64,000 nt of DNA from Lactuca virosa. Lineage: Eukaryota > Streptophyta > Magnoliopsida > Asterales > Asteraceae. The stretch spans positions 97,646,418 through 97,710,417 of the forward strand of contig CAKMRJ010003334.1 in the NCBI GenBank assembly GCA_928212115.1, given 5' to 3'. Below, piece after piece: positions 22,062 through 32,584 of the stretch. Each line of letters starts with the position of its first letter. Position 1 is the stretch's first letter. A program made the position numbers and the translations under genes. The notes under the pieces were generated by a model. That model worked only from the letters and a program-made list of their open reading frames with translations. It was not told the DNA's origin and made no database searches.

Positions 22062-22710
22062 GTTTATTTTAGCACATTTCATTCGCATTTTAGTTAATTT
22101 CCATGCATATTTTCCTTTTTGTTATTTTATGATCATTTCGGGTACTTTCTAGTTTCTTGAGCATTATTGCAGATTTTTTGGAGACTAGCGGAGCGGGATT
22201 TTTGGGAGGCGGTTGACTAGAAGGGCAATGAGGATTTTGGGTTTGATGGCTATGGAGATGATGCAGGAAGTGGGCTTGTCAATTACTTGAAGGCTTGGAA
22301 GAATTAAACTTTAAATTTGCAAGATGCGGGGGGAATTTTCGAGTGTCCGGAGATTGATGATCGGGCGATTACGAGACTTTAGAGGATTTGAAAAAGTCAA
22401 ATTGGGCTCAAATTGAAGAGAACTTGAAGAAAAACGGGCTAGAAGCTGATCGGACTCGAACTGGGCCAATGGAATAGCTGTGGGGGCCCAAGACTTGAAG
22501 AAGCCCAAAAATCCGTCACACCTCACGCGGCCCGCGTGGATTTCTGAAGGGGCAAATTCAGGATCGACCCCTTTACCACTATACACTATTTTATTGTCAT
22601 TTTACAAATACTTTTGCAAAGAGATTTTCCATAGAGTTATAAATTGAACCAATCTCCGTGGATCGACCCCTTTACCACTATACACTATTTTAGTGTAAAA
22701 GATTTAGGGT
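22062..22710 (+). mobile_element. Gypsy LTR fragment inserted in LINE ORF1
   Basis: This segment has no LINE-like coding. It contains CGCGGCCCGCGTGG (22527-22540) and an LTR-end-like CTCCGTGGATCGACCCC followed by CACTATACACTA, a pattern I know from Athila/Tat LTR ends. The block GGATCGACCCCTTTACCACTATACACTATTTTA occurs twice (from 22561 and from 22659), so part of it is duplicated. No clean target duplication was found and the boundaries are approximate. Confidence 0.5.
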
Positions 22711-22879
22711 TATTTATTTTTGTTGGTCTCGACAACCACCATTCGTTATTTGGAGATCGGTGAATTCGTCTTCGTTTATCTAAAGTTCCACCCGTTTCAT
22801 ACACCGATTCGGAGCCAAATTCGTTTACCGGCTCCATTAAGTGTGATGTCTCCATAGGCATAGTTGGGATACAGCCCAT
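22685..22879 (-). pseudogene. LINE ORF1 middle segment after frameshift
   Basis: A minus-strand frame of 64 codons includes the basic motif 'DKRRRIHRSP', which resembles a nuclear-localisation-like stretch in the C-terminal half of plant L1 ORF1. It is out of frame with the 436 aa ORF upstream and runs into the inserted LTR fragment on the left. Confidence 0.45.
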
Positions 22880-23013
22880 GGGAAATGGCCCAAAACACCC
22901 AAAATGTGCCAGCTTGCCAATTGGCCCAAACGGCCCATCTTCATTCCATACTCGGTTTACTTGGGTTTCGCCTACTAGGGAATGATCATCATTTACTTAA
23001 CCGTCCTCCCCAA

Positions 23014-24324
23014 TTAATGCTTCCATATTGTCATTCGACTGTTGCTTTTCTTAATACGGCTGTTGGACGTCCCCAGATTCGTCATCGTTAGCCCTTGCAC
23101 ATGGCACCACCAAGATCGTCGGTTCCCCGTCTGAGACTTCATCGTCCGTTTTTCTTTCCGGCATGATGGTTTCTGATATCCTTCATCGTCATCTTCACTT
23201 TCGTCTTTGATTTCTCCCTCTTCCAACATATTCTCGTCCATATTACATGCGTTTTCGTCCTCCCCACTAACATCTTGGTTTGATTCTGAGCCAAATAGTT
23301 CACTTGGAGAGAATGGAAATGGGGACCAATTGTAGTCGCTTTCAATTACACCGGCTTTGAAAATGTTTCTATTGAATTCCACCCTAACTTCCTCATTTAT
23401 GTGCTTTTTACATTCAGCTAGTACGCATACGTTTACCTTAGATATGTCCTGTAAACTTGGAAGAATCTCAATCGGAACTAATACTTCACCGAATTCGCTT
23501 GTAATTCTTGAAAAGTTCTCTTCGCTCCATAGTTCTAATGGTAGTCCAACAATTTTCAACCATGCAATTCTTCCAAAAGACCCTGACACTCTGTTCCCAA
23601 CCATGAAGTATTTGAACCACGTACTCCAATAGTTCTTTTTAGTTAAAAATTCATCAACTTCAGTTGGGGATTTGAATCGTATACCTACCATCAAGCCTCC
23701 CAGATATTTCATTTCATACGATCTTTCAGTTCCCATTCTAAACTCCAGAGGGATGTTCCTTAGTTTTTCCAAGCAGATTGCCTTGCCAACTAGGGTTAGG
23801 GGGCTGTGCAACCATTTCGTTATAATTGTACCTTCAACGAGGGATACCTGTTTTTTCTCTAGAACAGGTGGGGGAGGGAATGCAGTTTGGTTTCTTCCAG
23901 TCGCCACCTCAACAAAAGTTCTCCCATCACGGAATGATTGTCCCACAGGTTGCTGCACAACATTTGGTGAAATTTTTTCCTGCACTTTCTTTTTACATAT
24001 CTCCATCCTTTCAAACCTTGCAATGTTGATTGTAAGTATTGAACCCCTGCATTTTAATCCCTGCATCTTTGCTTCCATCTCCTTTTCTCTGCTGAACTTT
24101 TTGAATCTTACGAAGGCAAAGTTCTTCTTTTTTGCATCTTTTTTTGTCGCCATGTAAACATCCGTCAGTTCACCAAAGTTTTTAAAGAGTCTACTAACTG
24201 ATTCCTTGTTGACTCCATCAGGTATATTGGACACGGACATAGTGGTTACCCCGTTGTGATTCCATCGCTTTCTCACGTTCTTCTGTCTCCTCCGATAAAC
24301 TTCCGACCATCCGTCTTTACCCAT
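23014..24324 (-). CDS. LINE ORF1 (RRM + DUF4283-like)
   Basis: 436 aa from the ATG at 24324. Residues about 25-105 form an RRM: 'TTMSVSNIPDGV' (RNP2-like), 'LFKNFGELTDVYMA' and 'KNFAFVRFKKF' (RNP1). Residues about 185-290 match the DUF4283-type core with 'YLGGLMVGIRFKS' and 'WLKIVGLPLELWSE'. An acidic region ('EEGEIKDESEDDDEG') follows. The protein should bind the LINE RNA and act as a chaperone in the ribonucleoprotein particle. The last roughly 60 residues are Ser/Arg/Asn-rich and probably follow a frameshift, since the expected C-terminus lies in other frames at 22685-22879 and 21794-22061. Confidence 0.85.
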   Translation of the reverse strand: MGKDGWSEVYRRRQKNVRKRWNHNGVTTMSVSNIPDGVNKESVSRLFKNFGELTDVYMATKKDAKKKNFAFVRFKKFSREKEMEAKMQGLKCRGSILTINIARFERMEICKKKVQEKISPNVVQQPVGQSFRDGRTFVEVATGRNQTAFPPPPVLEKKQVSLVEGTIITKWLHSPLTLVGKAICLEKLRNIPLEFRMGTERSYEMKYLGGLMVGIRFKSPTEVDEFLTKKNYWSTWFKYFMVGNRVSGSFGRIAWLKIVGLPLELWSEENFSRITSEFGEVLVPIEILPSLQDISKVNVCVLAECKKHINEEVRVEFNRNIFKAGVIESDYNWSPFPFSPSELFGSESNQDVSGEDENACNMDENMLEEGEIKDESEDDDEGYQKPSCRKEKRTMKSQTGNRRSWWCHVQGLTMTNLGTSNSRIKKSNSRMTIWKH

Positions 24325-24368
24325 TCTTTTTCTAAATCGACTACAGACGATATGACATTTATTATTTA

Positions 24369-24504
24369 ACCCATATTAATCAAATAACCATACACATAAT
24401 TATTTGGGTGCTGTTATTAGTATATCTCATTACTAGATGTACATTCATTATTTAAACTTTTAATATTTATTTTACCAAAATGTACACCCCCTAAATAGTA
24501 AATG
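24369..24504. other. AT-rich flank of the LINE
   Basis: Low-complexity AT-rich sequence; no feature seen. Confidence 0.4.
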
Positions 24505-24717
24505 TTGAAACAAAAAACAATTCAACTTTGATATCATGTGTTCTAAGGTTCTGAGGCCTGTAACTCAATCAACATGTAATCAAATTATGTTTTTATATAG
24601 TCTAAAATAAAATACAAAAAGTAAATTACATTTTGAAAAAAAATCATATCATTATGACTTCAAACAAAAGAGTTATGAATGTTTAAAAAATAAAACAAAA
24701 ATTGTAACTCTATGTTG

Positions 24718-24748
<31 letters not shown>

Positions 24749-24900
24749 GCTTTGATACCATATGTTATGAGGCATGTAACTCAATCAATATGTAATCAAA
24801 TTAGATGTTTATATAGTTTAAAATGAAGTACAACCACTGAACTACATATTGAAATAAAAGTCATGGTATTCTGATTTCAAACAAATGAGTTTTGCGGGTT
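24505..24900. repeat. Two imperfect direct repeats of about 190 bp
   Basis: The blocks at about 24505-24690 and 24714-24895 share, in order, GTTGAAA plus an A run, a CAACTTTGATATCATRTGTT-like stretch, GTAACTCAATCAA, GTAATCAAATTA, a TTATATAGT block and a TTCAAACAAA-GAGTT end. They are separated by an A29 run. The source family is not recognised; it may be a tandemly duplicated 3' piece of a transposon. Confidence 0.75.
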
Positions 24901-26560
24901 TTGATTAGGAGCTGATTTTGGCTCTTCAAGTTATGGGTCAGTCCTGATAATTTACCCGGAACCGGTGGCACCACTGGTAGCTTTACCATGGTGCTTGTAG
25001 TGGCACCGGCAACGCTTAGTTTTTCCGTACGCATTACAAAATTTTTAGATTTTTTTTTTACTATTGTGTCACTACTGAATTTTACGTACCACCCCGTGTC
25101 ATGCCACCCCTACTATGAAGTTATGCATCCGCCACTAGGAGGCATCGAACCGGTTTGGAACCGAAACCGATTAAATCAAATATAAAGAGTCGGTAACCGG
25201 CATGTATTCTCATAACCGGTCCCAGTTAGTCCAGACCGGTCCAACCGGATCAATCGTTCACCTCTAACAAAATACTCATAAAGATCGAGTCATTATAATT
25301 GTTTAATTGTTAAATGGTGATATAATACAACTAAACTCCACATTTCATTATAAATATCAAACTTTTGTGTAAGCATATATAAATGTAAATGATAACGACG
25401 TACTTTGATTTATCTATTTATTGTTGTATCATATGCTCGTTTTCCACGAAAATATTGTATTTTTCACTTCTTTTTTATCAATTGGTAGTCATTACATTGT
25501 TTTGACTTTCGCGGCATGCACGTATATTTACATGGCCTATTTTCATGAAATTATCCTATTGTTTATATATTTTGACATATGATTTCATTGTCTTTCTCTT
25601 GTGTCGGTTTCTTATTCTTCAAACAGAAATGACCTTTTGCCCCTCCACCGCCGCCAGTTATGTATACTCCACACCCGCTAATTTTCTCGACCAAACAACT
25701 TGTAATCCTTCTATGTTGTTCATTCTAGAATCTACTTTGATATATTTGATCAATTTTTATGTAATCTTAAAGGTTATGTGACTTTGAGCACGTGTTTTTT
25801 TCCCGTTACCTATACATTTTGTTTGCTTTCTTTATATTATAATGTAAGAGCAAAGTAATTCGTCACATCATTTCTCCTTTTAACTACCGTCCATTTGAAA
25901 GAAAGTGATCTAAGTCTTTTTGTTCCATGTTTCACTCTTTAACACGTCAGATCATGAGATTTCTACATTATAAAAAATTAAAATATAATATTACTATATA
26001 AATTAAAAAATAGTATATTATAATAAGAAAGCTTTAAATATTCATAATCCTCTATCTATTTATTGGATCAAGTGATAAAATAAAAAGGTAAGACCAGAAA
26101 AAAAAAATTACACATATCAATTATTAAAAAATAAAATAGAAAAATAAATAAATTTTTTATTTTCTTTTAATAAACATTACAAAATAGCTACAATTACTTT
26201 TCTGTGGAACTTGTTGAGACACGACTACAAAGTTTGTACACACACGTGTAAGATTATAATTGCTATGGACATTAGTGGGCCAGTAGCCGCACGTGAAAGC
26301 ATTGAATTAGACTTTTTAGGTTGGGCCCCATATGTCTCCTCGAGTCCATGTTATACTATGTGGGCCAACGGCCCGATGTTTATCCATGTTGCCTTGTTCC
26401 AGCCACTCGTCGTAAGATAGCTGTAGCCTAGGCTATAGCCTCCATAGTTGAAAATTAATATAATATTTTATTTTAAATTTTAAATTTCAGTTTCTTTTAA
26501 AAACGTTTTTTCTATTCACAATTATTACAAAAAGTATTAGACTATTAGTAGTTGTTAGAA
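24901..26560. other. Intergenic DNA with a possible hAT-like end
   Basis: The ACCGGT/GGTTTGGAACCG-rich part (25140-25265) recalls the GGTTCGG-rich subterminal repeats of the hAT MITE at 14660 and may be a degenerate relative. The remainder is AT-rich. Short ORFs at 25545 and 26211 have no recognisable domain or codon signature, and no gene is supported. Confidence 0.35.
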
Positions 26561-26576
26561 GGTGGAACTTAGAAAT

Positions 26577-26972
26577 GGTAAGCCGGAAAGTTCAACGTTG
26601 ATTAGCTGGTCAAAAGTAACTGGTTACAAAGGCGTATTAATTTGAAAGTTAGTTGTTAGCTGAAAAACTAGCTAATAGGTGAAAAGTTAGCTGTTAAATA
26701 AAAAGTTCGTTGATAGTTGAAAAGCTAACCGATAAAAATAATGTTTGATAAAACTAACTGAAATATATAAAATGACATTTTAAATGAATGTGCTTCTATA
26801 ACTAATTAGAGATATATTTGGAAAAATTTAAAAAAGTTCTTAAACAACTAATTTGAATAGTTTTTTAAAAAGTTAGCTTATAAGTTATTTTTAGCTTACC
26901 AAACATGACAACATAAAAAAGCTCGAAAAATAAGTTAGTTTATCAGCTAGTTGTAGCGCACCAAACATAACC
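26577..26972. repeat. MITE-like region with TTAGCTG repeats
   Basis: Repeated short words (GTTAGCTGAAAA, CTAGCTAATAGGTGAAAAG, GTTAGCTGTTAAA, GTTGAAAAGCTAAC) occur in both orientations and the unit ends in GCGCACCAAACATAACCTAAG. This is the style of hAT-derived MITEs, but I could not pair terminal inverted repeats or a target duplication, so it may be truncated. Confidence 0.4.
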
Positions 26973-26990
26973 TAAGTGTTCCTCATTGTC

Positions 26991-27131
26991 AAAGGATCTT
27001 TGGCCTAACAGTATCAGGAGTTGGCTGATAGATGTCTCTCAGCCAAAGATTGAGGGTTCAAGTCTCGTTTGAGACAAAAGATGTAGACTATAAGTAGTGT
27101 AGTGGATGCGTGTGTAGCCGTTCTAAAAAAA
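26991..27131 (+). mobile_element. SINE, tRNA-derived, with target duplications
   Basis: A 141 bp unit has an A-box-like GGCCTAACAGT (from 27002), a B-box GGTTCAAGTCT (27056-27066) and a terminal A run. It is flanked by 17 bp direct repeats, AAGTGTTCCTCATTGTC (26974-26990) and AAGTGTTCCCCATTTTC (27132-27148), with 15 of 17 matching. Pol III-type boxes, an A tail and long target duplications together are the SINE hallmark. It encodes nothing and would depend on a LINE, such as the L1 type at 18311-24354. Confidence 0.75.
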
Positions 27132-27385
27132 AGTGTTCCCCATTTTCTCTTGTGAATATTTTCGTTTATCTTTTAATTTTATATATAATTAATATATAAA
27201 ATATTATTATAATAAATTATATTGATAAAACCGATCAAGTTCTCTGAACATGAATGTATTATTAGTCAATTAGAAAATATAGATGTGTTTTGCAGAATTT
27301 ATTTTCTTTTCATTTTCCGTAAGCGACGATTTAATGCATTTTGGGTTTGATATGTATTAAAACAAAAGTAAACATAGGAACCAAT

Positions 27386-27672
27386 GAACCAATCTTTTTT
27401 CAACTTTTAGAACTTATTTTTTATCAAAAAAAAAACTAAAAATACAGAAATTCATAATTTTTTATCCTTTTTCCAATGATATCTAATTCAATTTTTTTTA
27501 CGTTAAATTCACAATGTGAATCTTTGAAAATTCACAATGTGAATCCGGATTCACACTGTGAATCCGAAAAATATTTTTCACATTCACAATGTTAATATAT
27601 GAATTTAGATATTTTTATATTTTTTTTTTCGATAAAGAATAAGCTCTAAACATTGGAAAAAAGATTTGGTTC
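27386..27672. mobile_element. MITE with nested palindromes
   Basis: The left end GAACCAATCTTTTTTCAAC and the reverse complement of the right end GAACCAAATCTTTTTTCCAA are long imperfect inverted repeats, continued inward by TTAGAACTTATTTTTTATC against TTAGAGCTTATTCTTTATC. The centre holds ATTCACAATGTGAAT-type palindromes (27520-27590). The whole unit could fold into a long hairpin. No target duplication was settled, so the superfamily is open. Confidence 0.6.
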
Positions 27673-27712
27673 TTTGAAGAACAAATAATTATAATTCTCT
27701 ATTGAACTTTTC

Positions 27713-27713
27713 C

Positions 27714-27776
<63 letters not shown>
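27713..27776. repeat. (TA)n microsatellite
   Basis: About 60 bp of TA dinucleotide with one TATTATAT interruption, just right of the MITE. Confidence 0.9.
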
Positions 27777-27778
<2 letters not shown>

Positions 27779-27779
27779 T

Positions 27780-28610
27780 TCGATTCAATTTATGGTTAGT
27801 TTACTTGGTTTTGTTGCTCACATTTATTTTCGTTATAGTTTTTTTTTCTTTCTAATTTATATGTAAATTACTGAGGGCCTTATAAATCATAATGTAATTG
27901 AAGGTGACAATTTTATTTAAACCTAAACGGGCTCGATTTGAGTTGTATTTATGTTCAATGCATAAAATAAAATTGGGTCAAATGAGCTCAACGTTTCCAA
28001 AAGACACCGGATGGTTCACAACTTCTTATACTGTTTCATTGCTACAAGTTGGGTTATCATCTTGTTAATCTGGTGTAATCATAGACCCAATTTTCTTTGA
28101 ATTAGAGGTCAGTAAATGGGGCTTGACATGAGATTGGTCCAATGCCTATCCCCAGCAGCCCCTTGTTATTAGGACCCTTGGGCCTTGTCTTGTTGATGTC
28201 GGGAATCATATGGGTAATAAATATGTTTTATTATATAAAGTTGGGCCAAAATCTCAAATAGAGATCTTTTAGGCTACTTTTAAAATATTACTTCTTGAAC
28301 TTATTTAGAACGTATTTTAATCTTGTATTCAATATTCAATTAAACCCGTATATTTAACTCTTAAATAATTATTCATGTACACCTGTTTGAAACTTGAGTG
28401 ACTTTATAAGTACTTGTTTGAAAGGTTTAACAAAAAGGTTTGGATTAAGAGTCTTGGACTAGGATTGTGATGTTGGTCTATTAAAATAAGTTATTGTTCT
28501 ATGTTTTATTTTGTTTCAATATGTATTTTTTATTCGAAGTACTCTTTGATCGATAGTTGTACTATCTAGATACATCTATATATCGTAAAATTTTGTTCGG
28601 GGATATTCCG
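27780..28610. other. Intergenic DNA, nothing recognised
   Basis: AT-rich single-copy-looking sequence. No domain-bearing ORF or repeat pairing was seen within the window. Confidence 0.35.
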
Positions 28611-28619
28611 TATTAAGTG

Positions 28620-28830
28620 ATTTTTTTTTGCACAGAGCGTTTGAGAGCTTCTAGCTTCTAGCGTTTGGCAAAACATTTCGTTTTGAAGAAAAAAAAGTAT
28701 CGTTTGACACTATAAGCTTTTAACGTTTAGTTTAAACAAAACGCTCAGAATCTAAAAGCTACGTCACGTAGAGTTTAACATAATGCTACCAGCTACCAAC
28801 TGGTTTTGTCAAACACGTATATAGTTTACA
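28620..28830. repeat. MITE-like inverted repeat unit
   Basis: GCGTTTGGCAAAACATTTCG near the left and TGGTTTTGTCAAACACG near the right are inverted relatives. AGCTTCTAGCTTCTAGCGTTT near the left pairs loosely with AGCTACCAGC-type words at the right. This resembles a small hAT-type MITE; no target duplication was confirmed. Confidence 0.4.
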
Positions 28831-29029
28831 CGTGTATATTTTATTAAATTTGTTTCTAAAATTTAAATTCAAGTACATTTACCGATATGTATCTATTTAT
28901 GAATTATAATATATTCTGTTTTCTTCTGGTTTTTGTATTTCTTTTCTTCGTTGACTTTGTATTTTACAAGGTTTGGTATGTAAAATGATAATCTCTAAAA
29001 GTTAGAATTATGTTCTCTTTCCCCATATA

Positions 29030-29510
29030 TAGGTTCAGGTTCATTTGAGACCATAATAATTTTGTGAGACCGTGAGACCAAATCTAAAAATAATTTTAAA
29101 ATACAAAATAAAAGGAAAAATCCGAAAATTCTTTTTTTAATTATTATTTTCGTCACTTTAATTACCTAAAAAAATAAAAAAAAAGTTACCGTTTTTTTTT
29201 AAAATACGTGAAATATTTTAATAGAATATTACACTGTAAATATTCTAATAGAATATTACACTGTAAATATTCTAATGTGATTTTTAGAATGTTAGAATAT
29301 TAAACAAGATTTGTTAGATATGTAAAATATTCTAATAATCTACTAGAATATGTAAAAAAATGTATTTTTTTATTATTTTTTTTATTTTTTCGGTATTTTT
29401 TTTGGAAAATATAAATGACGAAAATAATATTTGAAATTTTTTTTTCCGAAAATTTTCAATTATTTTGCATTTTAAAAATGTTTTTTTATCTATAAAATGA
29501 GTGTGTAGGA
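29030..29510. repeat. AT-rich repeat with tandem ATTCTAATAGAATATT units
   Basis: It begins with GGTTCAGGTTCATTTGAGAC and GTGAGACCGTGAGACC, then two tandem copies of a unit containing ATTCTAATAGAATATTACAC (29215-29270) followed by shorter variants. The opening words recall widespread plant MITEs. The end is unclear. Confidence 0.4.
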
Positions 29511-29522
29511 TTGCGTCTTACT

Positions 29523-29541
29523 GTCTATATATATATATATA

Positions 29542-29608
<67 letters not shown>

Positions 29609-29673
29609 ATATATATATATAAGTTAGAATTATGTACTCTCTCCCCCCTCTCTTTCTCATACACACTTTTATG

Positions 29674-29706
<33 letters not shown>
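29523..29706. repeat. (TA)n microsatellite and T30 run
   Basis: TA dinucleotide fills 29523-29622 with TATC interruptions. A pure T run of about 30 bases follows at 29677-29706. Both are low-complexity, and translated ORFs over them are artefacts. Confidence 0.9.
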
Positions 29707-29708
<2 letters not shown>

Positions 29709-30079
29709 ATGGAACACCCACATCTCGCAACTGGTTTAGTTCGACCAAAAACAAACCAACTTCTCCTGTCGTCCTACCAAGTTATACCCTTTATTCATAG
29801 CCCTAATGTTGCACCACCACATATCCTTTTATCTTACCGTTATGTATTATTCTTCCCCTGCGGTCTCTCCGATGTTTCTTGTCTCCCACCACCTTAGAGC
29901 CACCATAGTATTCCCACTACACATATGAAATCAACTCAATTCCAAAAATAAAAATAAGTTTAGGGATATATCCTACTAAAATGTTTTTTTTTTCTTTTTT
30001 AACTATTATACATACCTTAACTGTCTAAATTTTTTACATGGAAAAATTGTTTCCAGCTAGAGTTATGTCCGTGTCGATT
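29707..30079. other. Intergenic DNA left of LTR-D
   Basis: A 62-codon ORF is present but has no domain or repeat match. No feature is supported. Confidence 0.35.
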
Positions 30080-30250
30080 TGTAACACCCTGTTTCGAGTC
30101 GTTTCTTAATTCGGGGTCGTGACTTGAAGATCAATTATCATAAGGCTTCGGGCTTTGAGGGAAGAGAGGTTTAAATTGTAACACTCAAGTTTGGTAAGTT
30201 TCGTATTTAACCCTCTTTTATCAAAAACTTTGCATTTTGGTCCTTAAGCT

Positions 30251-30400
30251 AGTACACGGGACGTACTAGGTGGTAAGCTTAGCGTACTAGCCCGAGTTCT
30301 TGATCGCGGATCCCATCCACGTACGTTGGGCGTACGTGGAGTACGCATGGTGTACGTGAGCTTGAGTAAAACCCTAATTTTTAGGGTTTGCACCCTATTT
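30251..30400 (+). promoter_or_regulatory. LTR-D paired palindromes upstream of TATA-like box
   Basis: Palindromic GTAC...GTAC units occur in pairs: AGTACACGGGACGTACT with GTAAGCTTAGCGTACT (starts 30252 and 30273, 21 bp apart), then GTACGTTGGGCGTACGTG with GTACGCATGGTGTACGTG (30321 and 30341, 20 bp apart). CTATTTAAAC (30391-30400) follows as the likely TATA box. A dimeric protein binding both units on one helix face is possible but unproven. Confidence 0.5.
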
Positions 30401-30971
30401 AAACCTTATGATAGCCTCATTTGGTCATGTTTAGCCAACCTCCACCTTCCTTTGTCCTGAAACTGAAACCCTAATGTGATTTTGTGAGTTTTGGGCATTA
30501 AAGAGTGTTTGTTGGTGATTTGTAAAGGAGAAGAAGAAGAGGATATCTTGGAGAGGTGTCTTGAGCTTGAAGATCTGGGGTTAGCTCATCATTTGCAAGC
30601 TTTTTTAGGTAAAAAGCTTACACCTTTGTGCTCTTCTATGCTAGATCTAGTTATTTGGTCATTTGTGCATCTTTTGAGTTCTTTGTATTAAAGGTGAGCT
30701 TTTGATCTACTCCAGAGTCTATGGATGATAAATCTTAACTCCTTTCAGTCCCCAAGTTCATAAAAATGCAAGCTTTATGATGTATCTTGAACCATGCATG
30801 TGTTAAGACCTTTGTTAAGCTCTTTTTGAGCTCTTGAACCCCATTAAGCCATGCGTGTGTGTAAAGTTGCCAACATTACGTGATAAGTGGTCTTATAGAA
30901 TCAGATTTGAGAGTCTGGCTTGAAGTCTCAATGTATTAAGTGCTTAATGGAGTGGGGTGGCAAGACTGGGA

Positions 30972-31060
30972 GTACGCTGGGCGTACTAAGCTGGTACGAT
31001 GTGCGTACTAGCCCCAGAGGGTGTACGCTAAGCATACAAGCTGAGTACGCCCCACATACT
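30972..31060 (+). repeat. Second GTACGC palindrome pairs in LTR-D
   Basis: GTACGCTGGGCGTAC (30972) with GTACGATGTGCGTAC (30994) and GTACGCTAAGCATAC (31023) with GTACGCCCCACATAC (31045) form two pairs, each with starts 22 bp apart. They lie downstream of the likely transcription start, repeating the promoter-side arrangement. Confidence 0.75.
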
Positions 31061-31349
31061 CAGCAGATGGAATTTTTGGGCTTGCATTCTCGGTTTGGGC
31101 AACAGGTTGGTTTTTTTTCATTTGGGCCTTGTTAGGCCATTAGACTTATGATTTGGGCTTTTGGATAGTGCCTTGGGTCCTTTTGATTTTAGGCCCATGA
31201 TGGGTTTGGGCCCAATTTGGAAGATTGGGCCATATTTGGGCTTTGGGTTGTCAAATAGAATTTGGGCCTTCATAGTAGTAGAGTTGGGCTGTAATATCCG
31301 GATTTTCAGGGACATTATTGTGTATGTTAATCTTGAGATTTAAGGAGGG

Positions 31350-31501
31350 ACTCGACGAGTTGAGGGACCAACTCGCCGAGTCGAGTCGAGTTGCTCGCGA
31401 GGATTTAATGAATGGACTCGACGAGTCAGAGGAGGGACTCGCCGAGTAGGTACTGGGCAGAGAAAACCCTAAGTTCCGGGATTGGAGCCTATTTAAAGGA
31501 A
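31350..31501 (+). promoter_or_regulatory. LTR-E ACTCGNCGAGT pairs and TATA box
   Basis: ACTCGACGAGT (31350) pairs with ACTCGCCGAGT (31371), and 31416 pairs with 31437; both start-to-start distances are 21 bp. CTATTTAAAGG follows about 45 bp after the second pair. Further pairs sit downstream at 32052/32073 (21 bp, first copy ACTTGCCGAGT), 32123/32143 (20 bp) and 32191/32213 (22 bp). Confidence 0.55.
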
Positions 31502-32584
31502 CTTATGACCTTGGATGCGCCTCATATCTCCTGTGAGAAACCCTAAATCGCCATTGGAGCCATGGGAGAGTTCTTATGATGAAATCAAGTATTTTGGTGG
31601 GTTTTATGGAAGGAAAAGAGCATGATTCAAGCAAGGAACGAGATGGGGGCTGTGGATCTAGCATTTCTTCACATGGGACTGCAGTATGAGGTATAATCTT
31701 GCATCCTTTCTTCTATTTTGGTTGGACCTCATGATCTTGGGAGTCTTTAGGGTTTAACTCCCCTTCTTTTGTGCTTATGAGCTAAGTGAGACATGATCTG
31801 AGGTGGGAAACCTCAGATCTGAACCTTGTGAGGTCCTTGGAGGCTAGGTGCCTCAGCTTTAGTGGTCCAAATGATGGTTGATGAGCAAAAACCTTCATGA
31901 AGAGCATGTATTGGCGTTTTGAAGCAATAGCATCATGTATGAACGTAAAGATCGAAGCTTTACGTAATTATTGAGCCTTGGGATGTTAGATCTATAGTTT
32001 AGAGTGATAGATCTGGTTGAAATCGTCTGAATGAGAAATCAGATCAAAGGGACTTGCCGAGTCCATGCCCTGACTCGACGAGTCGGCAAGGGTTTTTGTC
32101 CCGATGGATTGATTGTGCGATAACTCGGCGAGTTGGGGGTCAACTCGACGAGTTGAGCTGGACTTTTGAGACTTCTGAGGATACGAGGGGACTCGACGAG
32201 TCGCAGGAGTGCACTCGACGAGTCGGGTCAAACTTGGACTGTTGACTCGAGTTTGACTTCTGTTGACTTTGGGGTTTTGGTCAACATATGTGATAGAGAC
32301 CTTGGAGGGGGTGAAATGGTCTTTTACCCACTTTAAAGAAAGAGAAAGAACCGCCTTCGATTATCTGAGTCGTGAAAAGAGTATTAAGAAGAGATATTCA
32401 TCCTCTGTGATAGGAGGAGGCTAGTTCGAGATTCGAACGCGAGGTTATTTGCTCACCTGCTAGCCGAGGTGAGTATTCTCACTATACATTACCTAGAGTG
32501 GTAACTATGTGCAGACGGAGGGTCTTATGTGTTATGTGTATGTTTGAGTTTATGTACATTGTGATATATGTATTCTATGTGTTA

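Larger units (their letters stand above)
18311..24354 (-). mobile_element. L1-type LINE, nearly full length
   Basis: Minus-strand order: short 5' UTR, ORF1 with RRM, ORF2 with endonuclease, RT and zf-RVT, a 3' UTR and a short A tail (the T8 run at 18312-18319 on plus). Possible imperfect target duplications flank it: ACATTTAATTTA (18299-18310) and ACATTTATTATTTA (24355-24368). If correct, the 5' end lies only about 30 bp before the ORF1 ATG. ORF1 is interrupted by a gypsy LTR fragment and ORF2 has several breaks, so it is inactive but fairly young by appearance. Confidence 0.85.

Noticed and set aside
25545..26420. Possible host gene exons
   Set aside because: Short ORFs with no domains, no convincing splice pattern and AT-rich surroundings.
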